Shown: piece after piece, positions 22,800-31,916 of the stretch
Numbering within the stretch: position 1 is the stretch's first letter
Layout: each line of letters starts with the position of its first letter
Origin: Hyphomicrobiales bacterium
GTDB lineage: Bacteria; Pseudomonadota; Alphaproteobacteria; Rhizobiales; Rhizobiaceae
Assembly (NCBI GenBank): GCA_900471515.1
Contig: UCFC01000048.1
Location: 1-61,685, forward strand
DNA length: 61,685 bases
Reading direction: 5' to 3'
Notes under the pieces: model-generated
Seen by the model: the letters and a program-made list of their open reading frames with translations, nothing else
Databases searched by the model: none
What the model was told of the DNA's origin: nothing
Program-made: the position numbers and the translations under genes

Positions 22800-23406
22800 C
22801 GCGGTCGCGGTGCGCGGCCTGCTTGGCGCGGTTGCCGCACATGGCCATGCTGCACCAGCGCCGGCGATGGCCGCGGGTATGGTCGGCAAAGAGTAGCGTG
22901 CAGACAGGCCCTTCGCAGGCCTTCACGTTGGAAAAATCCTCGGTGCAGACGAAGCGGCCGATCGCTTCGCCGACCGGTAGCAGCAGGGCTTCCGGCGAGC
23001 GCCATTTGCGCATCGGCTGAAAGTCGAAGATCTCGCCCGCCTCCGTCCGGCGCGTGACGACGCGGCCGAACCCCTCGTCGCGTTCGAGCAGGCGGTTTAA
23101 GGGTTCGAGCTCGGCCAGCGCTTCCGGCTTCAACGGCTTTCCCTTGTGCGCGCGCACGAAAGCGCGGAACCACTCGCGCAGGTTCCGGGCCTGATCGGCG
23201 ACCTTGTCGAGCTCTCCCGGCAAGGCCTGGGCCTGCAGGCTTTCCAGGGTCTCGCGCGAAACCAGCCCTGCCTGTTCCAGCCAGCGCAACAGGCCCTGCC
23301 CGTCCTCGATCCAATCGACCGGGGTATCGACCGGGGTCGCCACCGAATTCAGGAAATCGAGCGCCAGCGCGTCGCCCAGAAACAGAGCGGGAGAGTGCTT
23401 GTCCAT
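22786..23406 (-). CDS. CGNR zinc-finger (ABATE-domain) regulator
   Basis: A 206-residue protein with an N-terminal ABATE domain (LFLGDALALDFLNSV) and a C-terminal CGNR treble-clef finger (C-EGPVC, then HTRGHRRRWCSMAMCGNRAK), predicted stress-responsive transcription regulators. I chose ATG 23406, which has AGGA upstream and the family N-terminus; the frame extends to 23469 without a ribosome site. It faces an alpha/beta hydrolase gene across a 160-bp region containing repeated GTAACCG sites. Confidence 0.78.
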   Translation of the reverse strand: MDKHSPALFLGDALALDFLNSVATPVDTPVDWIEDGQGLLRWLEQAGLVSRETLESLQAQALPGELDKVADQARNLREWFRAFVRAHKGKPLKPEALAELEPLNRLLERDEGFGRVVTRRTEAGEIFDFQPMRKWRSPEALLLPVGEAIGRFVCTEDFSNVKACEGPVCTLLFADHTRGHRRRWCSMAMCGNRAKQAAHRDRVRQA

Positions 23407-23471
23407 CACGGGTCCTATTCCGACTGCCGCCAGGGGAGCTTTGGCAGTCCGCTTCAAATCGTGACTCATAT

Positions 23472-23544
23472 GTAACCGATCAAAAGGCTGTTGACAAGTT
23501 ACGTCATCTGGTAGTAACCGTTCTATATCGCTTTAAACGGTTAC
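23472..23544. promoter_or_regulatory. Repeated GTAACCG sites and -35-like TTGACA between CGNR and hydrolase genes
   Basis: GTAACCGTT at 23514-23522 and its exact inverse AACGGTTAC at 23536-23544 have a 13-bp spacer. A further GTAACCGA is at 23472, and TTGACA at 23491. Likely the operator of the CGNR regulator. Confidence 0.5.
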
Positions 23545-23566
23545 GCATCGAAAGAGGAGAAAACCG

Positions 23567-24277
23567 ATGCCGTCGCAGCCGAAAGATCAGCAGACCATGA
23601 ATATCGTGCTCGTCCACGGCGCCTGGGCCGATGGATCGGGCTGGGCCAAGATTATCGCACCGCTTGCCGCCGAAGGTTTTTCCGTGACCGCGGCGCCGCT
23701 GCCGCTGACCTCCTATGGTGACGACGTGAAAGCGCTCGACCAGGCGCTTTCGCGGCTGGCCGGGCCGGTCGTCCTTGCCGGCCACGCCTATGCCGGAGCG
23801 GTTATCGGCGGGGTGCGCAACGACAATGTGAAGGCGCTGGTCTATGTCGCAGCCCTTGCCCCCGACGAGGGAGAGACGGTGGCCGACGTCTTCTATCGCG
23901 GCGAGCCGGATGCGCGCGCGCCGCAATTGGCGCCGGACGGCAACGGCCTGATCCACTATCCGCGCCAAGCCTTTGCCACGGCCTACGCGCAGAATGCGGC
24001 GGCGGACGAACTGGCGGTGCTTGCCGCCGTGCAGCGGCCGATCTCGCCGGCCTGCATCACGGTGCCGGTCGGCCGGCCGCTCTGGAAGGATCGCCCGTCC
24101 TGGTTCCTGGTGGCGCAAGACGACCGGATGATCGCGGCGGCCAACCAGCGCTTCATGGCCGGGCGCATGGGGGCGGCGCAGCGGCCCTTCCCGGTGGACC
24201 ATACGCCGATGGTGACGGCGCCGCAGCCGGTGCTGCAGGTCCTGCGCGAAGCGGCGGCAGCCGCGGCCGCTGCCTGA
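23567..24277 (+). CDS. Alpha/beta hydrolase with altered nucleophile elbow
   Basis: A 236-residue alpha/beta-hydrolase fold of the EstC/pyrethroid-hydrolase-like group: IVLVHGAWADGSGW (oxyanion region) near 13-26 and the conserved terminal histidine in VDHTPMV. The nucleophile elbow reads G72-H-A-Y-A-G instead of G-H-S-Y-G-G, so the expected Ser74 is Ala. Either it has lost esterase activity or it uses another mechanism. GAGGAG precedes ATG 23567. It is divergent from the CGNR regulator and followed by a TMEM175 gene 25 bp later. Confidence 0.8.
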   Translation: MPSQPKDQQTMNIVLVHGAWADGSGWAKIIAPLAAEGFSVTAAPLPLTSYGDDVKALDQALSRLAGPVVLAGHAYAGAVIGGVRNDNVKALVYVAALAPDEGETVADVFYRGEPDARAPQLAPDGNGLIHYPRQAFATAYAQNAAADELAVLAAVQRPISPACITVPVGRPLWKDRPSWFLVAQDDRMIAAANQRFMAGRMGAAQRPFPVDHTPMVTAPQPVLQVLREAAAAAAAA

Positions 24278-24302
24278 ATCCAGCTTTCGAGGAGAGAAGC
24301 AG

Positions 24303-24905
24303 ATGCGCGAGCACAAGGTTACGACGGAACGCGTCGGCGCATTTTCGGACGGCATGATCGCCGTCGTCATCACGCTCATGGCGCTGGAACTGAAAACGCC
24401 GGAGGAGGCCACGCTCGGCGCCATCCTGGCGCTGTGGCAGACGCTGTTCAGCTATGGCCTGAGCTATCTGTTCATCGCGATCATCTGGGTCAACCACCAT
24501 CACCTGCTGCGGCTGGTGCGCTATGCCTCGCCGCAGCTCATCTGGATCAATTTCGCGCACCTGTTCCTGGTCTCGCTGCTGCCGTTCACGACGGCCTGGA
24601 TGGCGCGCACGAACCTTTCGCCGGTTCCGGTGGCCGCCTATGCCGCCGTCTTCGTGCTGGTCAACATCGCCTACCTGCTGTTCGAGCGGGAAATCCTTGC
24701 CCATGCCGATGCCGGCGACGTGCCGGAGGAGGCGCGCAGGCTTGCCCGCCGGCGCACCTGGCTGGGGCTCATGACCTTTGCCGCCGCGGGGCTCGCCGCC
24801 CCTCTCCTGCCGCTTCTCGGTTTCGCGCTGATCTGCTCGGCCCTCCTGCTCTACCTGCGGCCCGAAGCGTTCAGGCGGCGGCAACGGCAGGGCGGCGACC
24901 GCTGA
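24303..24905 (+). CDS. TMEM175-family (DUF1211) potassium channel homologue
   Basis: A 200-residue membrane protein with about six hydrophobic segments. It begins with the family signature R-x3-F-S-D-G-x2-A-V (RVGAFSDGMIAVVITLM at 10-26), which lines the pore in bacterial TMEM175 potassium channels. NHHHLLRLV follows in the TM2-3 region. GGAGAG lies upstream of ATG 24303. Probably co-transcribed with the hydrolase before it; the functional link is unclear. Confidence 0.8.
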   Translation: MREHKVTTERVGAFSDGMIAVVITLMALELKTPEEATLGAILALWQTLFSYGLSYLFIAIIWVNHHHLLRLVRYASPQLIWINFAHLFLVSLLPFTTAWMARTNLSPVPVAAYAAVFVLVNIAYLLFEREILAHADAGDVPEEARRLARRRTWLGLMTFAAAGLAAPLLPLLGFALICSALLLYLRPEAFRRRQRQGGDR

Positions 24906-24954
24906 GGCCCCGTCCCGGCCCCTGAAATTGCCAACCACCACATCAGAAGGAAAC

Positions 24955-25800
24955 ATGACGATGACCGATATCCGCTACCGCACCACCGCCGTCGACGGCC
25001 TGAAGATCGCCTATCGCGAGGCCGGCACAAAGGGCGCCCAGAAACTGCTGCTGCTGCACGGCTTCCCGACGTCGGGCCATATGTTCCGCGACCTCATCCC
25101 GCTGCTGGCCGACCGCTACCACATCATCGCCCCCGACCTGCCGGGCTTCGGCCAGTCGGACGATCCGGTGACGAACAGTTTCGACAGCATTGCGCAGACG
25201 ATCGACCGCTTCACCGAGATCGTCGGCTTCGACCGCTACGCCGTCTATGTCTTCGACTACGGCGCGCCGACCGGCCTGCGGCTGGCGGTGAAACATCCCG
25301 AGCGCATCACGGCGATCATTTCGCAGAACGGCAATGCCTATGAGGAGGGCCTGAGCGAGGGCTGGAACCCGATCCAGGCCTATTGGCAGAATGCGACGGA
25401 AGAAAACCGCAACGCGCTGAAGGCGTTCCTGCGGCCGGAGACGACGGCCTGGCAATATATGCACGGCGTTGCGGATCCGGACCGGGTCTCGCCCGACGGC
25501 TATTCGCTCGACAATTTCTACCTGTCGCGTCCGGGCGCCGAAGCGGTGCAGCTCGACCTGATGGGCGACTACAAGAGCAACGTGGCGCTCTACCCGGCCT
25601 TCCAGGATTATTTCCGCACCCACAGGCCGCGCTTCCTCGCCGTCTGGGGCAAGAACGATCCCTTCTTCCTGCCGCCGGGGGCGCAGGCCTTTGCCCGCGA
25701 TATTCCCGATGCCGTCATCAAGTTCTTCGACACCGGCCATTTCGCGCTCGAAACCCATGCCGACGAGATTGCGGCCGCAATCCGCGATTTCCTCGGCTGA
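24955..25800 (+). CDS. Haloalkane-dehalogenase-like alpha/beta hydrolase
   Basis: A 281-residue alpha/beta hydrolase: LLLHGFPTSGHMFRDL (oxyanion), PDLPGFGQSD, and a nucleophile elbow YVFDYGAPTGLRLA with aspartate rather than serine, as in haloalkane/haloacetate dehalogenases and epoxide hydrolases. LAVWGKNDPFF carries the acid and TGHFALETHADEI the general-base His. The substrate is unknown. AGAAGG lies upstream of ATG 24955. The SDR gene follows 25 bp later on the same strand. Confidence 0.82.
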   Translation: MTMTDIRYRTTAVDGLKIAYREAGTKGAQKLLLLHGFPTSGHMFRDLIPLLADRYHIIAPDLPGFGQSDDPVTNSFDSIAQTIDRFTEIVGFDRYAVYVFDYGAPTGLRLAVKHPERITAIISQNGNAYEEGLSEGWNPIQAYWQNATEENRNALKAFLRPETTAWQYMHGVADPDRVSPDGYSLDNFYLSRPGAEAVQLDLMGDYKSNVALYPAFQDYFRTHRPRFLAVWGKNDPFFLPPGAQAFARDIPDAVIKFFDTGHFALETHADEIAAAIRDFLG

Positions 25801-25825
25801 AACAGAAGCAAACAGGAGAGATACC

Positions 25826-26596
25826 ATGTCCGACAGGATCGCTATCGTTACCGGTGCCAGCCAGGGCATCGGCCAGGCAACCGCCATCCGCCTTGCGAGG
25901 GATTTTTCCGGGCTCGTGCTCGTTGCCCGCAACAAGGCCAATCTTGCCGAAACCGCCAGGGAGGCCGAGGCCGCCGGCGCCAGGACGCTCGTCGTCGATG
26001 CCGATCTTGCCGAGCCGGCGGCAGCACAAGCCGTCGTCGACAGGGCACTTGCCGCTTTCGGGCGCATCGACGCGCTGCTCAACATTGCCGGCGCCGTGCC
26101 GCAGATCGACCTGTTCGAGATGACGGACCGGCAATGGGAGGACGGCATGGCGCTGAAGCTGCACGGGGCGCGGCGGCTGACCGTCGCCGCCTGGCCGGCG
26201 CTCAAACAGACGAAGGGCTCCGTCGTGCTGATGTCGGGCAATTCGGCGGTCTTTCCGAAGGCGGCCTATGCGGCGGTCGGCACGATCAACGCGGCGATAT
26301 CGGCGCTCGCCAAGGCCTTTTCCGATCGCGGCATCGAGGACGGCGTGCAGGTCAACAGCGTGCTGCCCGGCCCGGTCATGACCGGACGCCGCCGCAGCTA
26401 TCTGGAGCACTGGGCGCCGCTGCACGGCATGACCGTGGCAGAGGCGACGGCGCGGTTTCCGAAGGAGGCCGGCATTGCCCGCTACGGCGAGCCGGAAGAG
26501 ATCGCCGAACTGATGGCCTTCCTCGTCTCGCCGGGCGCGCACTGGATGACGGGCGCGACCTTGCGCATGGATGGCGGCGAAGTGAAATCCGTCTGA
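25826..26596 (+). CDS. SDR-family oxidoreductase lacking the YxxxK lysine
   Basis: A 256-residue short-chain dehydrogenase: NAD(P) motif TGASQGIG (residues 9-16), NIAG near 87, and the conserved Ser in LMSGNSA. The catalytic position reads Y-A-A-V-G instead of Y-x-x-x-K, so the lysine is replaced by glycine. SDR members with this pattern may be inactive or use a changed mechanism. CAGGAGAG lies upstream of ATG 25826. Probably forms an operon with the preceding dehalogenase-like gene. Confidence 0.8.
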   Translation: MSDRIAIVTGASQGIGQATAIRLARDFSGLVLVARNKANLAETAREAEAAGARTLVVDADLAEPAAAQAVVDRALAAFGRIDALLNIAGAVPQIDLFEMTDRQWEDGMALKLHGARRLTVAAWPALKQTKGSVVLMSGNSAVFPKAAYAAVGTINAAISALAKAFSDRGIEDGVQVNSVLPGPVMTGRRRSYLEHWAPLHGMTVAEATARFPKEAGIARYGEPEEIAELMAFLVSPGAHWMTGATLRMDGGEVKSV

Positions 26597-26600
26597 CGGC

Positions 26601-26975
26601 CTAACCGGAGGTGACGCAGAAATTGTTGCCTTCCGGATCGTTCAGCACGGTGTAGCCGGACGCCTCCCGCACGAAGGTCGCGCCCAGGGATATCAGGCGC
26701 GCGACCTCCCTTTCCCGGTCGGCGGCGGCGATATCCAGATGCACGCGGTTGCGGGCCGGGCGCTCGCCGCGGCGAAGATGGAAGCAGAGGCGCGTTCCCG
26801 GCCCTTCGACCAGCACGACCGGGTCGGTTTCCGGCGTCAGCCCGAGTGCCGCAAGGCGGGCGATTTCGTCATCGTCGTAGGGCAGCAGCGCATAACCGTC
26901 GAGTGCTTCGGCCCAGAAGCGGGCAACGCGCGCGGGGTGGTCGCAATCGATGACGATTTCCTTCAGCCGGCCCAT
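26601..26975 (-). CDS. VOC-superfamily (glyoxalase-like) protein
   Basis: A 124-residue glyoxalase-like domain: VIDCDHPARVARFWAEALDGY at the start, RNRVHLDIAAADREREVARLISLGA in the middle, and the end YTVLNDPEGNNFCV with the typical DPEGN-F-C motif. It could bind a metal and a small substrate; the reaction is not assignable. It lies 7 bp after a DUF1801 gene on the same strand. Confidence 0.78.
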   Translation of the reverse strand: MGRLKEIVIDCDHPARVARFWAEALDGYALLPYDDDEIARLAALGLTPETDPVVLVEGPGTRLCFHLRRGERPARNRVHLDIAAADREREVARLISLGATFVREASGYTVLNDPEGNNFCVTSG

Positions 26976-26982
26976 CGGTTTC

Positions 26983-27396
26983 TCACGACCTGCGCGCCGT
27001 GTTCAGCGCCACGGCCGCCTGCACCAGCGCCTTCAGCGCCGCCTCGTCGATCGCCTCTCCTTCGCGAATATCGATTGCGCGGCGCGTATTGCCTTCGAGG
27101 CTGGCATTGAACAGGCCGGCGGGATCGTCCAGCGAGGCGCCCCTGGCGAAGGTGAGCTTGACGACGGCCTTGTAGGTTTCGCCGGTGCAGATGATGCCGG
27201 CATGTTCCCAGACCGGGACGCCGCGCCATTTCCACGTCTCCTCGACCTCCGGGTCGGCCTGCCGGATGGCGGCGCGCACGCGGGCGAGCGTTTCGCCGCG
27301 CCAGTCGCCCAGTTCCGTGATCCTGGCGTCGATCAGGTCGGAGGGCGAGGCCTGCCTGAGTTCCGTTTCCTTTTTCGTCGTCGCCGCTTTCTTCAT
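26983..27396 (-). CDS. DUF1801 (YdhG/YjbR-like) protein
   Basis: A 137-residue cytosolic protein: LIDARITELGDWRGETLARVRAAIRQADPEVEETWKWRGVPVWEH then FNASLEGNTRRAIDIREGEAIDEAALKALV, the DUF1801 pattern. AAGGAGAG lies eight bases before ATG 27396. It lies 11 bp from another DUF1801 gene (27408-27848), forming a tandem of related folds. Function unknown. Confidence 0.78.
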   Translation of the reverse strand: MKKAATTKKETELRQASPSDLIDARITELGDWRGETLARVRAAIRQADPEVEETWKWRGVPVWEHAGIICTGETYKAVVKLTFARGASLDDPAGLFNASLEGNTRRAIDIREGEAIDEAALKALVQAAVALNTARRS

Positions 27397-27407
27397 CGTC
27401 ACTCTCC

Positions 27408-27848
27408 TTACATTTTCTCGCCTGGCAGCAGGCTCGCCTGCTTGACCCAGTCGGCAAGCTGCGCCTCGTCGATCGGGTCGCTCTCGTGGATATGGACGTA
27501 ACGCGTCTGCGCCGTCCGGGATTCTTCCGGCGGCACCGGCTGCAGGGCAGCGCCGCGGAAGAAGGCCAGCTTGACGTATCTGTCGAAGCAATGGATGGAC
27601 AGGAACCAGCCGTCGCCCTTCATGCCGTAGAGCGGCGAATTCCATTTGACGGCCTTCTCCGCTTCGGGGACGGTGCGCATGATCAGCGCGTGGAGGCGGC
27701 GGCCGACCTCGCTTTTCCAGCCGGGCATGGCGGCGATATAGGCCTGCACCGGGCCGTCGCCAAAACCCTTGGCGATCTGCGGATTGCCGCCGGACAGAAG
27801 CTTCGGTTGCGCCGGTCTTGCGGGCCTGCCGGGTGTCTTGTCGGTCAT
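27408..27848 (-). CDS. DUF1801 protein, first of tandem pair
   Basis: A 146-residue DUF1801 protein: VQAYIAAMPGWKSEVGRRLHALIMRTVPEAEKAVKWNSPLYG, YVKLAFFRGAALQPVPPEESRTAQTRYVHIHESDPIDEAQLADWVKQA. The Pro/Arg-rich N-terminal tail is probably disordered. GGGAGG lies upstream of ATG 27848. It leads the operon DUF1801-DUF1801-VOC, all minus strand with gaps of 7-11 bp. Reaction unknown. Confidence 0.78.
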   Translation of the reverse strand: MTDKTPGRPARPAQPKLLSGGNPQIAKGFGDGPVQAYIAAMPGWKSEVGRRLHALIMRTVPEAEKAVKWNSPLYGMKGDGWFLSIHCFDRYVKLAFFRGAALQPVPPEESRTAQTRYVHIHESDPIDEAQLADWVKQASLLPGEKM

Positions 27849-28014
27849 GGGCGCCTCCCTTTGCGGGATAATAAGGAAGGACGCCTCGATTTCCAGTCGT
27901 GCGGAATGGACACAGGCTGCAAAGATCACAGCTTCATGACGCGGAAAACCTGCGACACGGGCGAAAACCCGTGGCATAAGGGCGCCAAAATTCTCCCGAG
28001 CTTTCACGTCAGAC

Positions 28015-29637
<1,623 letters not shown>

Positions 29638-29690
29638 AGCGTTCCGTTTTGGCGCGGGAATTGCGCGGCCGGCATCCGGGCGGTTTCCTG

Positions 29691-30107
29691 ATGACCGAGC
29701 ATCTGGCCCATATCATGCTGGCGCAGATCCTCAGGCTCTATGTTGCGGCGCCCGATACGGAAGGCACGGGCTGGCTGTTTGCGCTTGCCGACCGGCAGAT
29801 CGGCATGGCGATCGGCGCCATGCATGCCGAACCCGCGCGGCGCTGGACGCTGCAGCAGCTTGCCGCCATGACCGGCATGTCGCGCTCCTCCTTTGCCGAG
29901 CGTTTCAAGCAGAAGGTGGGCGCCGCGCCGATGGATTACCTGACCCGCTGGCGGATGATGCTGGCGGGCGAGCGGCTGGCCAACGGCAGCGAGCCGATCG
30001 GTAAGATCGCGCTTTCGCTCGGCTATGAATCCGAAAGCGCCTTCAGCACCGCCTTCAAGCGGGTGATGGCGCGCTCGCCGCGGCAATACGGCCGCAGGCC
30101 GAGGTAA
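29691..30107 (+). pseudogene. AraC-family regulator remnant (N-terminal cupin domain missing)
   Basis: A 138-codon open frame that is only the C-terminal half of an AraC/cupin_6 regulator: RRWTLQQLAAMTGMSRSSFAERFKQKVGAAPMDYLTRWRM and IALSLGYESESAFSTAFKRVMARSPRQYGR form both helix-turn-helix motifs. Related full-length proteins in this window have about 165 more N-terminal residues. The homologous reading continues upstream of the ATG with no stop (LARELRGRHPGGFL) to about 29640, right after the ABC-F stop. So the deletion joint lies there. It may still be translated as a DNA-binding fragment. Confidence 0.7.
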
Positions 30108-30253
30108 AAGACCGCAGCCGGCGGGTCTTGCAGGATCGCATGTCGTTTCATACCTATAGAGGGAATGGTATGCGTCCGGCGGCCCCTGCCGGCCCTCGCA
30201 TCGTTCTGGGCAGCATTCTCGGCCTCCGCGCCGCGCCTTACGAGGATGAAACC

Positions 30254-31159
30254 ATGAATATCGACAGGATTTTACGGTCAGTTGTGGCCGTTCGCGCCTC
30301 CATCCCCGAAGATGCCTTTACCGCGAACACGCTGGGCACCCGCCGGGAAGGAAGCGGCGTCGTCATCAGGGAAAACGGGCTGGTGCTGACCATCGGCTAC
30401 CTGATTACCGAAGCAGACGAAATCTGGCTGACGCGCCATGACGGCAAGGTCGTGCCCGGCCATGCGCTGGCCTACGACCAGGAAACCGGCTTCGGCCTCA
30501 TCCAGTCGCTGGCGCCTCTCGACCTGCCGGCGCTCGAAATCGGCGACAAGGTCAAGACCAGGGTCGGCGATGCCGTCATCTTCGCCGACGGGCTCGGCGA
30601 ATTCGTGCAGGCCCATATCGTCGCCAAGCAGGAATTTGCCGGCTATTGGGAATATCTGCTCGACGAGGCGATCTTCATCGCCCCCGCCCACCCCTCCTGG
30701 GGCGGTGCGGCACTCGTCAGCGACGACGGCAAGCTGCTCGGCATCGGCTCGCTGCGCCTGCAGATGGTGCAGGGCGACGAGGTGGCCGACATCAACATGG
30801 TCGTGCCGATCAACCTTCTGCCGCCGATCCTCGACGACCTGCTCAACCGCGGCCAGATCGACCGCCCGCCCCGCCCCTGGCTCGGCGCCTTCTCGGCCGA
30901 AAGCAACGGCGAAGTGGTGGTCATGAGCGTTGCCAAGGGCAGCCCCGCCGCGCAGGCCGGCCTGCAGCAGGGCGACGTGATCTCCGAAATTCGCGACGGC
31001 GAAGTGGACGGGCTTGCCGATTTCTACCGCAAGGTCTGGAAGAGCGGCCCGGCGGGCGCGGAAATCCCGATGCGCGTGCTGCGTAACGGCCGCGAGGCCT
31101 GGCTGCGCATCAAATCCGCCGACCGCAACAGTTTTCTCAAGAAGCCGCTGATGCAGTAA
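30254..31159 (+). CDS. Trypsin-fold/PDZ protein lacking the catalytic triad
   Basis: A 301-residue HtrA/S1C-like protein without signal peptide: protease-fold domain at about 1-190 and a PDZ domain at about 205-290 (AKGSPAAQAGLQQGDVISEIRDGEV). At the usual catalytic places the residues differ: the TNxHVV site reads T-I-G-Y-L-I, the DIALI site reads GFGLI, and the GNSGG site reads PSWGG. It is therefore probably a non-proteolytic scaffold or chaperone. ATG 30254 follows GAGGATGAAACC; the frame extends upstream to 30128. Confidence 0.75.
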   Translation: MNIDRILRSVVAVRASIPEDAFTANTLGTRREGSGVVIRENGLVLTIGYLITEADEIWLTRHDGKVVPGHALAYDQETGFGLIQSLAPLDLPALEIGDKVKTRVGDAVIFADGLGEFVQAHIVAKQEFAGYWEYLLDEAIFIAPAHPSWGGAALVSDDGKLLGIGSLRLQMVQGDEVADINMVVPINLLPPILDDLLNRGQIDRPPRPWLGAFSAESNGEVVVMSVAKGSPAAQAGLQQGDVISEIRDGEVDGLADFYRKVWKSGPAGAEIPMRVLRNGREAWLRIKSADRNSFLKKPLMQ

Positions 31160-31179
31160 GGCGGGGCCACGGCCCCGCC
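31160..31179. terminator. GC-rich hairpin between convergent genes
   Basis: Perfect 9-bp inverted repeat GGCGGGGCC/GGCCCCGCC one base after the PDZ gene stop, between it and the converging esterase. No T-run is present. Confidence 0.5.
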
Positions 31180-31187
31180 CTCCATCC

Positions 31188-31916
31188 TCAGATATAAAGC
31201 GGCGCCATCCGCCGCCAGGCCCCGGCGCGGTGCGCCCTGCCGTCCCAGAAATACAGCTGGTGGCCGACGCCCTTTTCCGCGAGCAGGCGGCTCAGGTGGC
31301 GGTTGTTGTCGAGGAAGGGGTCCTCGTTGCCGATGGTCAGCACGATATCGACCTGCCGCAGCTTCTCCAGCCGCCAGCCGGCGGTGAGCCCCGGCAGGAA
31401 ATGCGTCGGCATGTGGAAATAGACCGTCTCGTCGTAATAGCCCTCGAAGAGATCGGAAAAGGATTCGACCTTCATCGTCAGGTCGTAACGGCCGGAAAAG
31501 GCCACCAGCTTGCGGAAGAGATGCGGGTGGCGGAAGACGAGGCTGGCGGCCTGGAAGGCACCGAGGCTGCAGCCGTGGACGATGGTGCATTCGTGGCCGT
31601 TGCGGCTTTCCATCAACGGCAGGACCTCGTTCAGCACATATTCCTCGAAAGCGACATGACGGCGGATGCGCTCGGCCGGGTGGCGGGCGAAATCGTAGAA
31701 GGTCTCGCTGGCAAGGCCCTCGATGCAGAAGAGCTGCAGCTGCCCGGCCTCAAGCTTTTCGGCGAGGCTGGCGACGATTCCGAGATGTTCATATTCCCAA
31801 AAGCGCCCTTCCCGCGTTGGGAACATCAGGACTTTGGCGCCGGCATGTCCGAACACCAGAAGCTCCATGTCACGATGGAGCCGATCGCTGTACCAGCGCA
31901 GATATTCTCGGTTCAT
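31188..31916 (-). CDS. Esterase-D-like alpha/beta hydrolase
   Basis: A 242-residue esterase of the group related to enterochelin esterase/EstD: MELLVFGHAGAKVLMFPTREGRFWEYE, nucleophile elbow IVHGCSLGAFQAASL with Ser, VLTIGNEDPF near the acid, and YFWDGRAHRAGAWRRM with the terminal His. The start overlaps the preceding acetyl esterase gene by ATGA, so both are in one operon. The substrate is unknown; acyl esters of sugars are plausible given the neighbour. Confidence 0.8.
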   Translation of the reverse strand: MNREYLRWYSDRLHRDMELLVFGHAGAKVLMFPTREGRFWEYEHLGIVASLAEKLEAGQLQLFCIEGLASETFYDFARHPAERIRRHVAFEEYVLNEVLPLMESRNGHECTIVHGCSLGAFQAASLVFRHPHLFRKLVAFSGRYDLTMKVESFSDLFEGYYDETVYFHMPTHFLPGLTAGWRLEKLRQVDIVLTIGNEDPFLDNNRHLSRLLAEKGVGHQLYFWDGRAHRAGAWRRMAPLYI

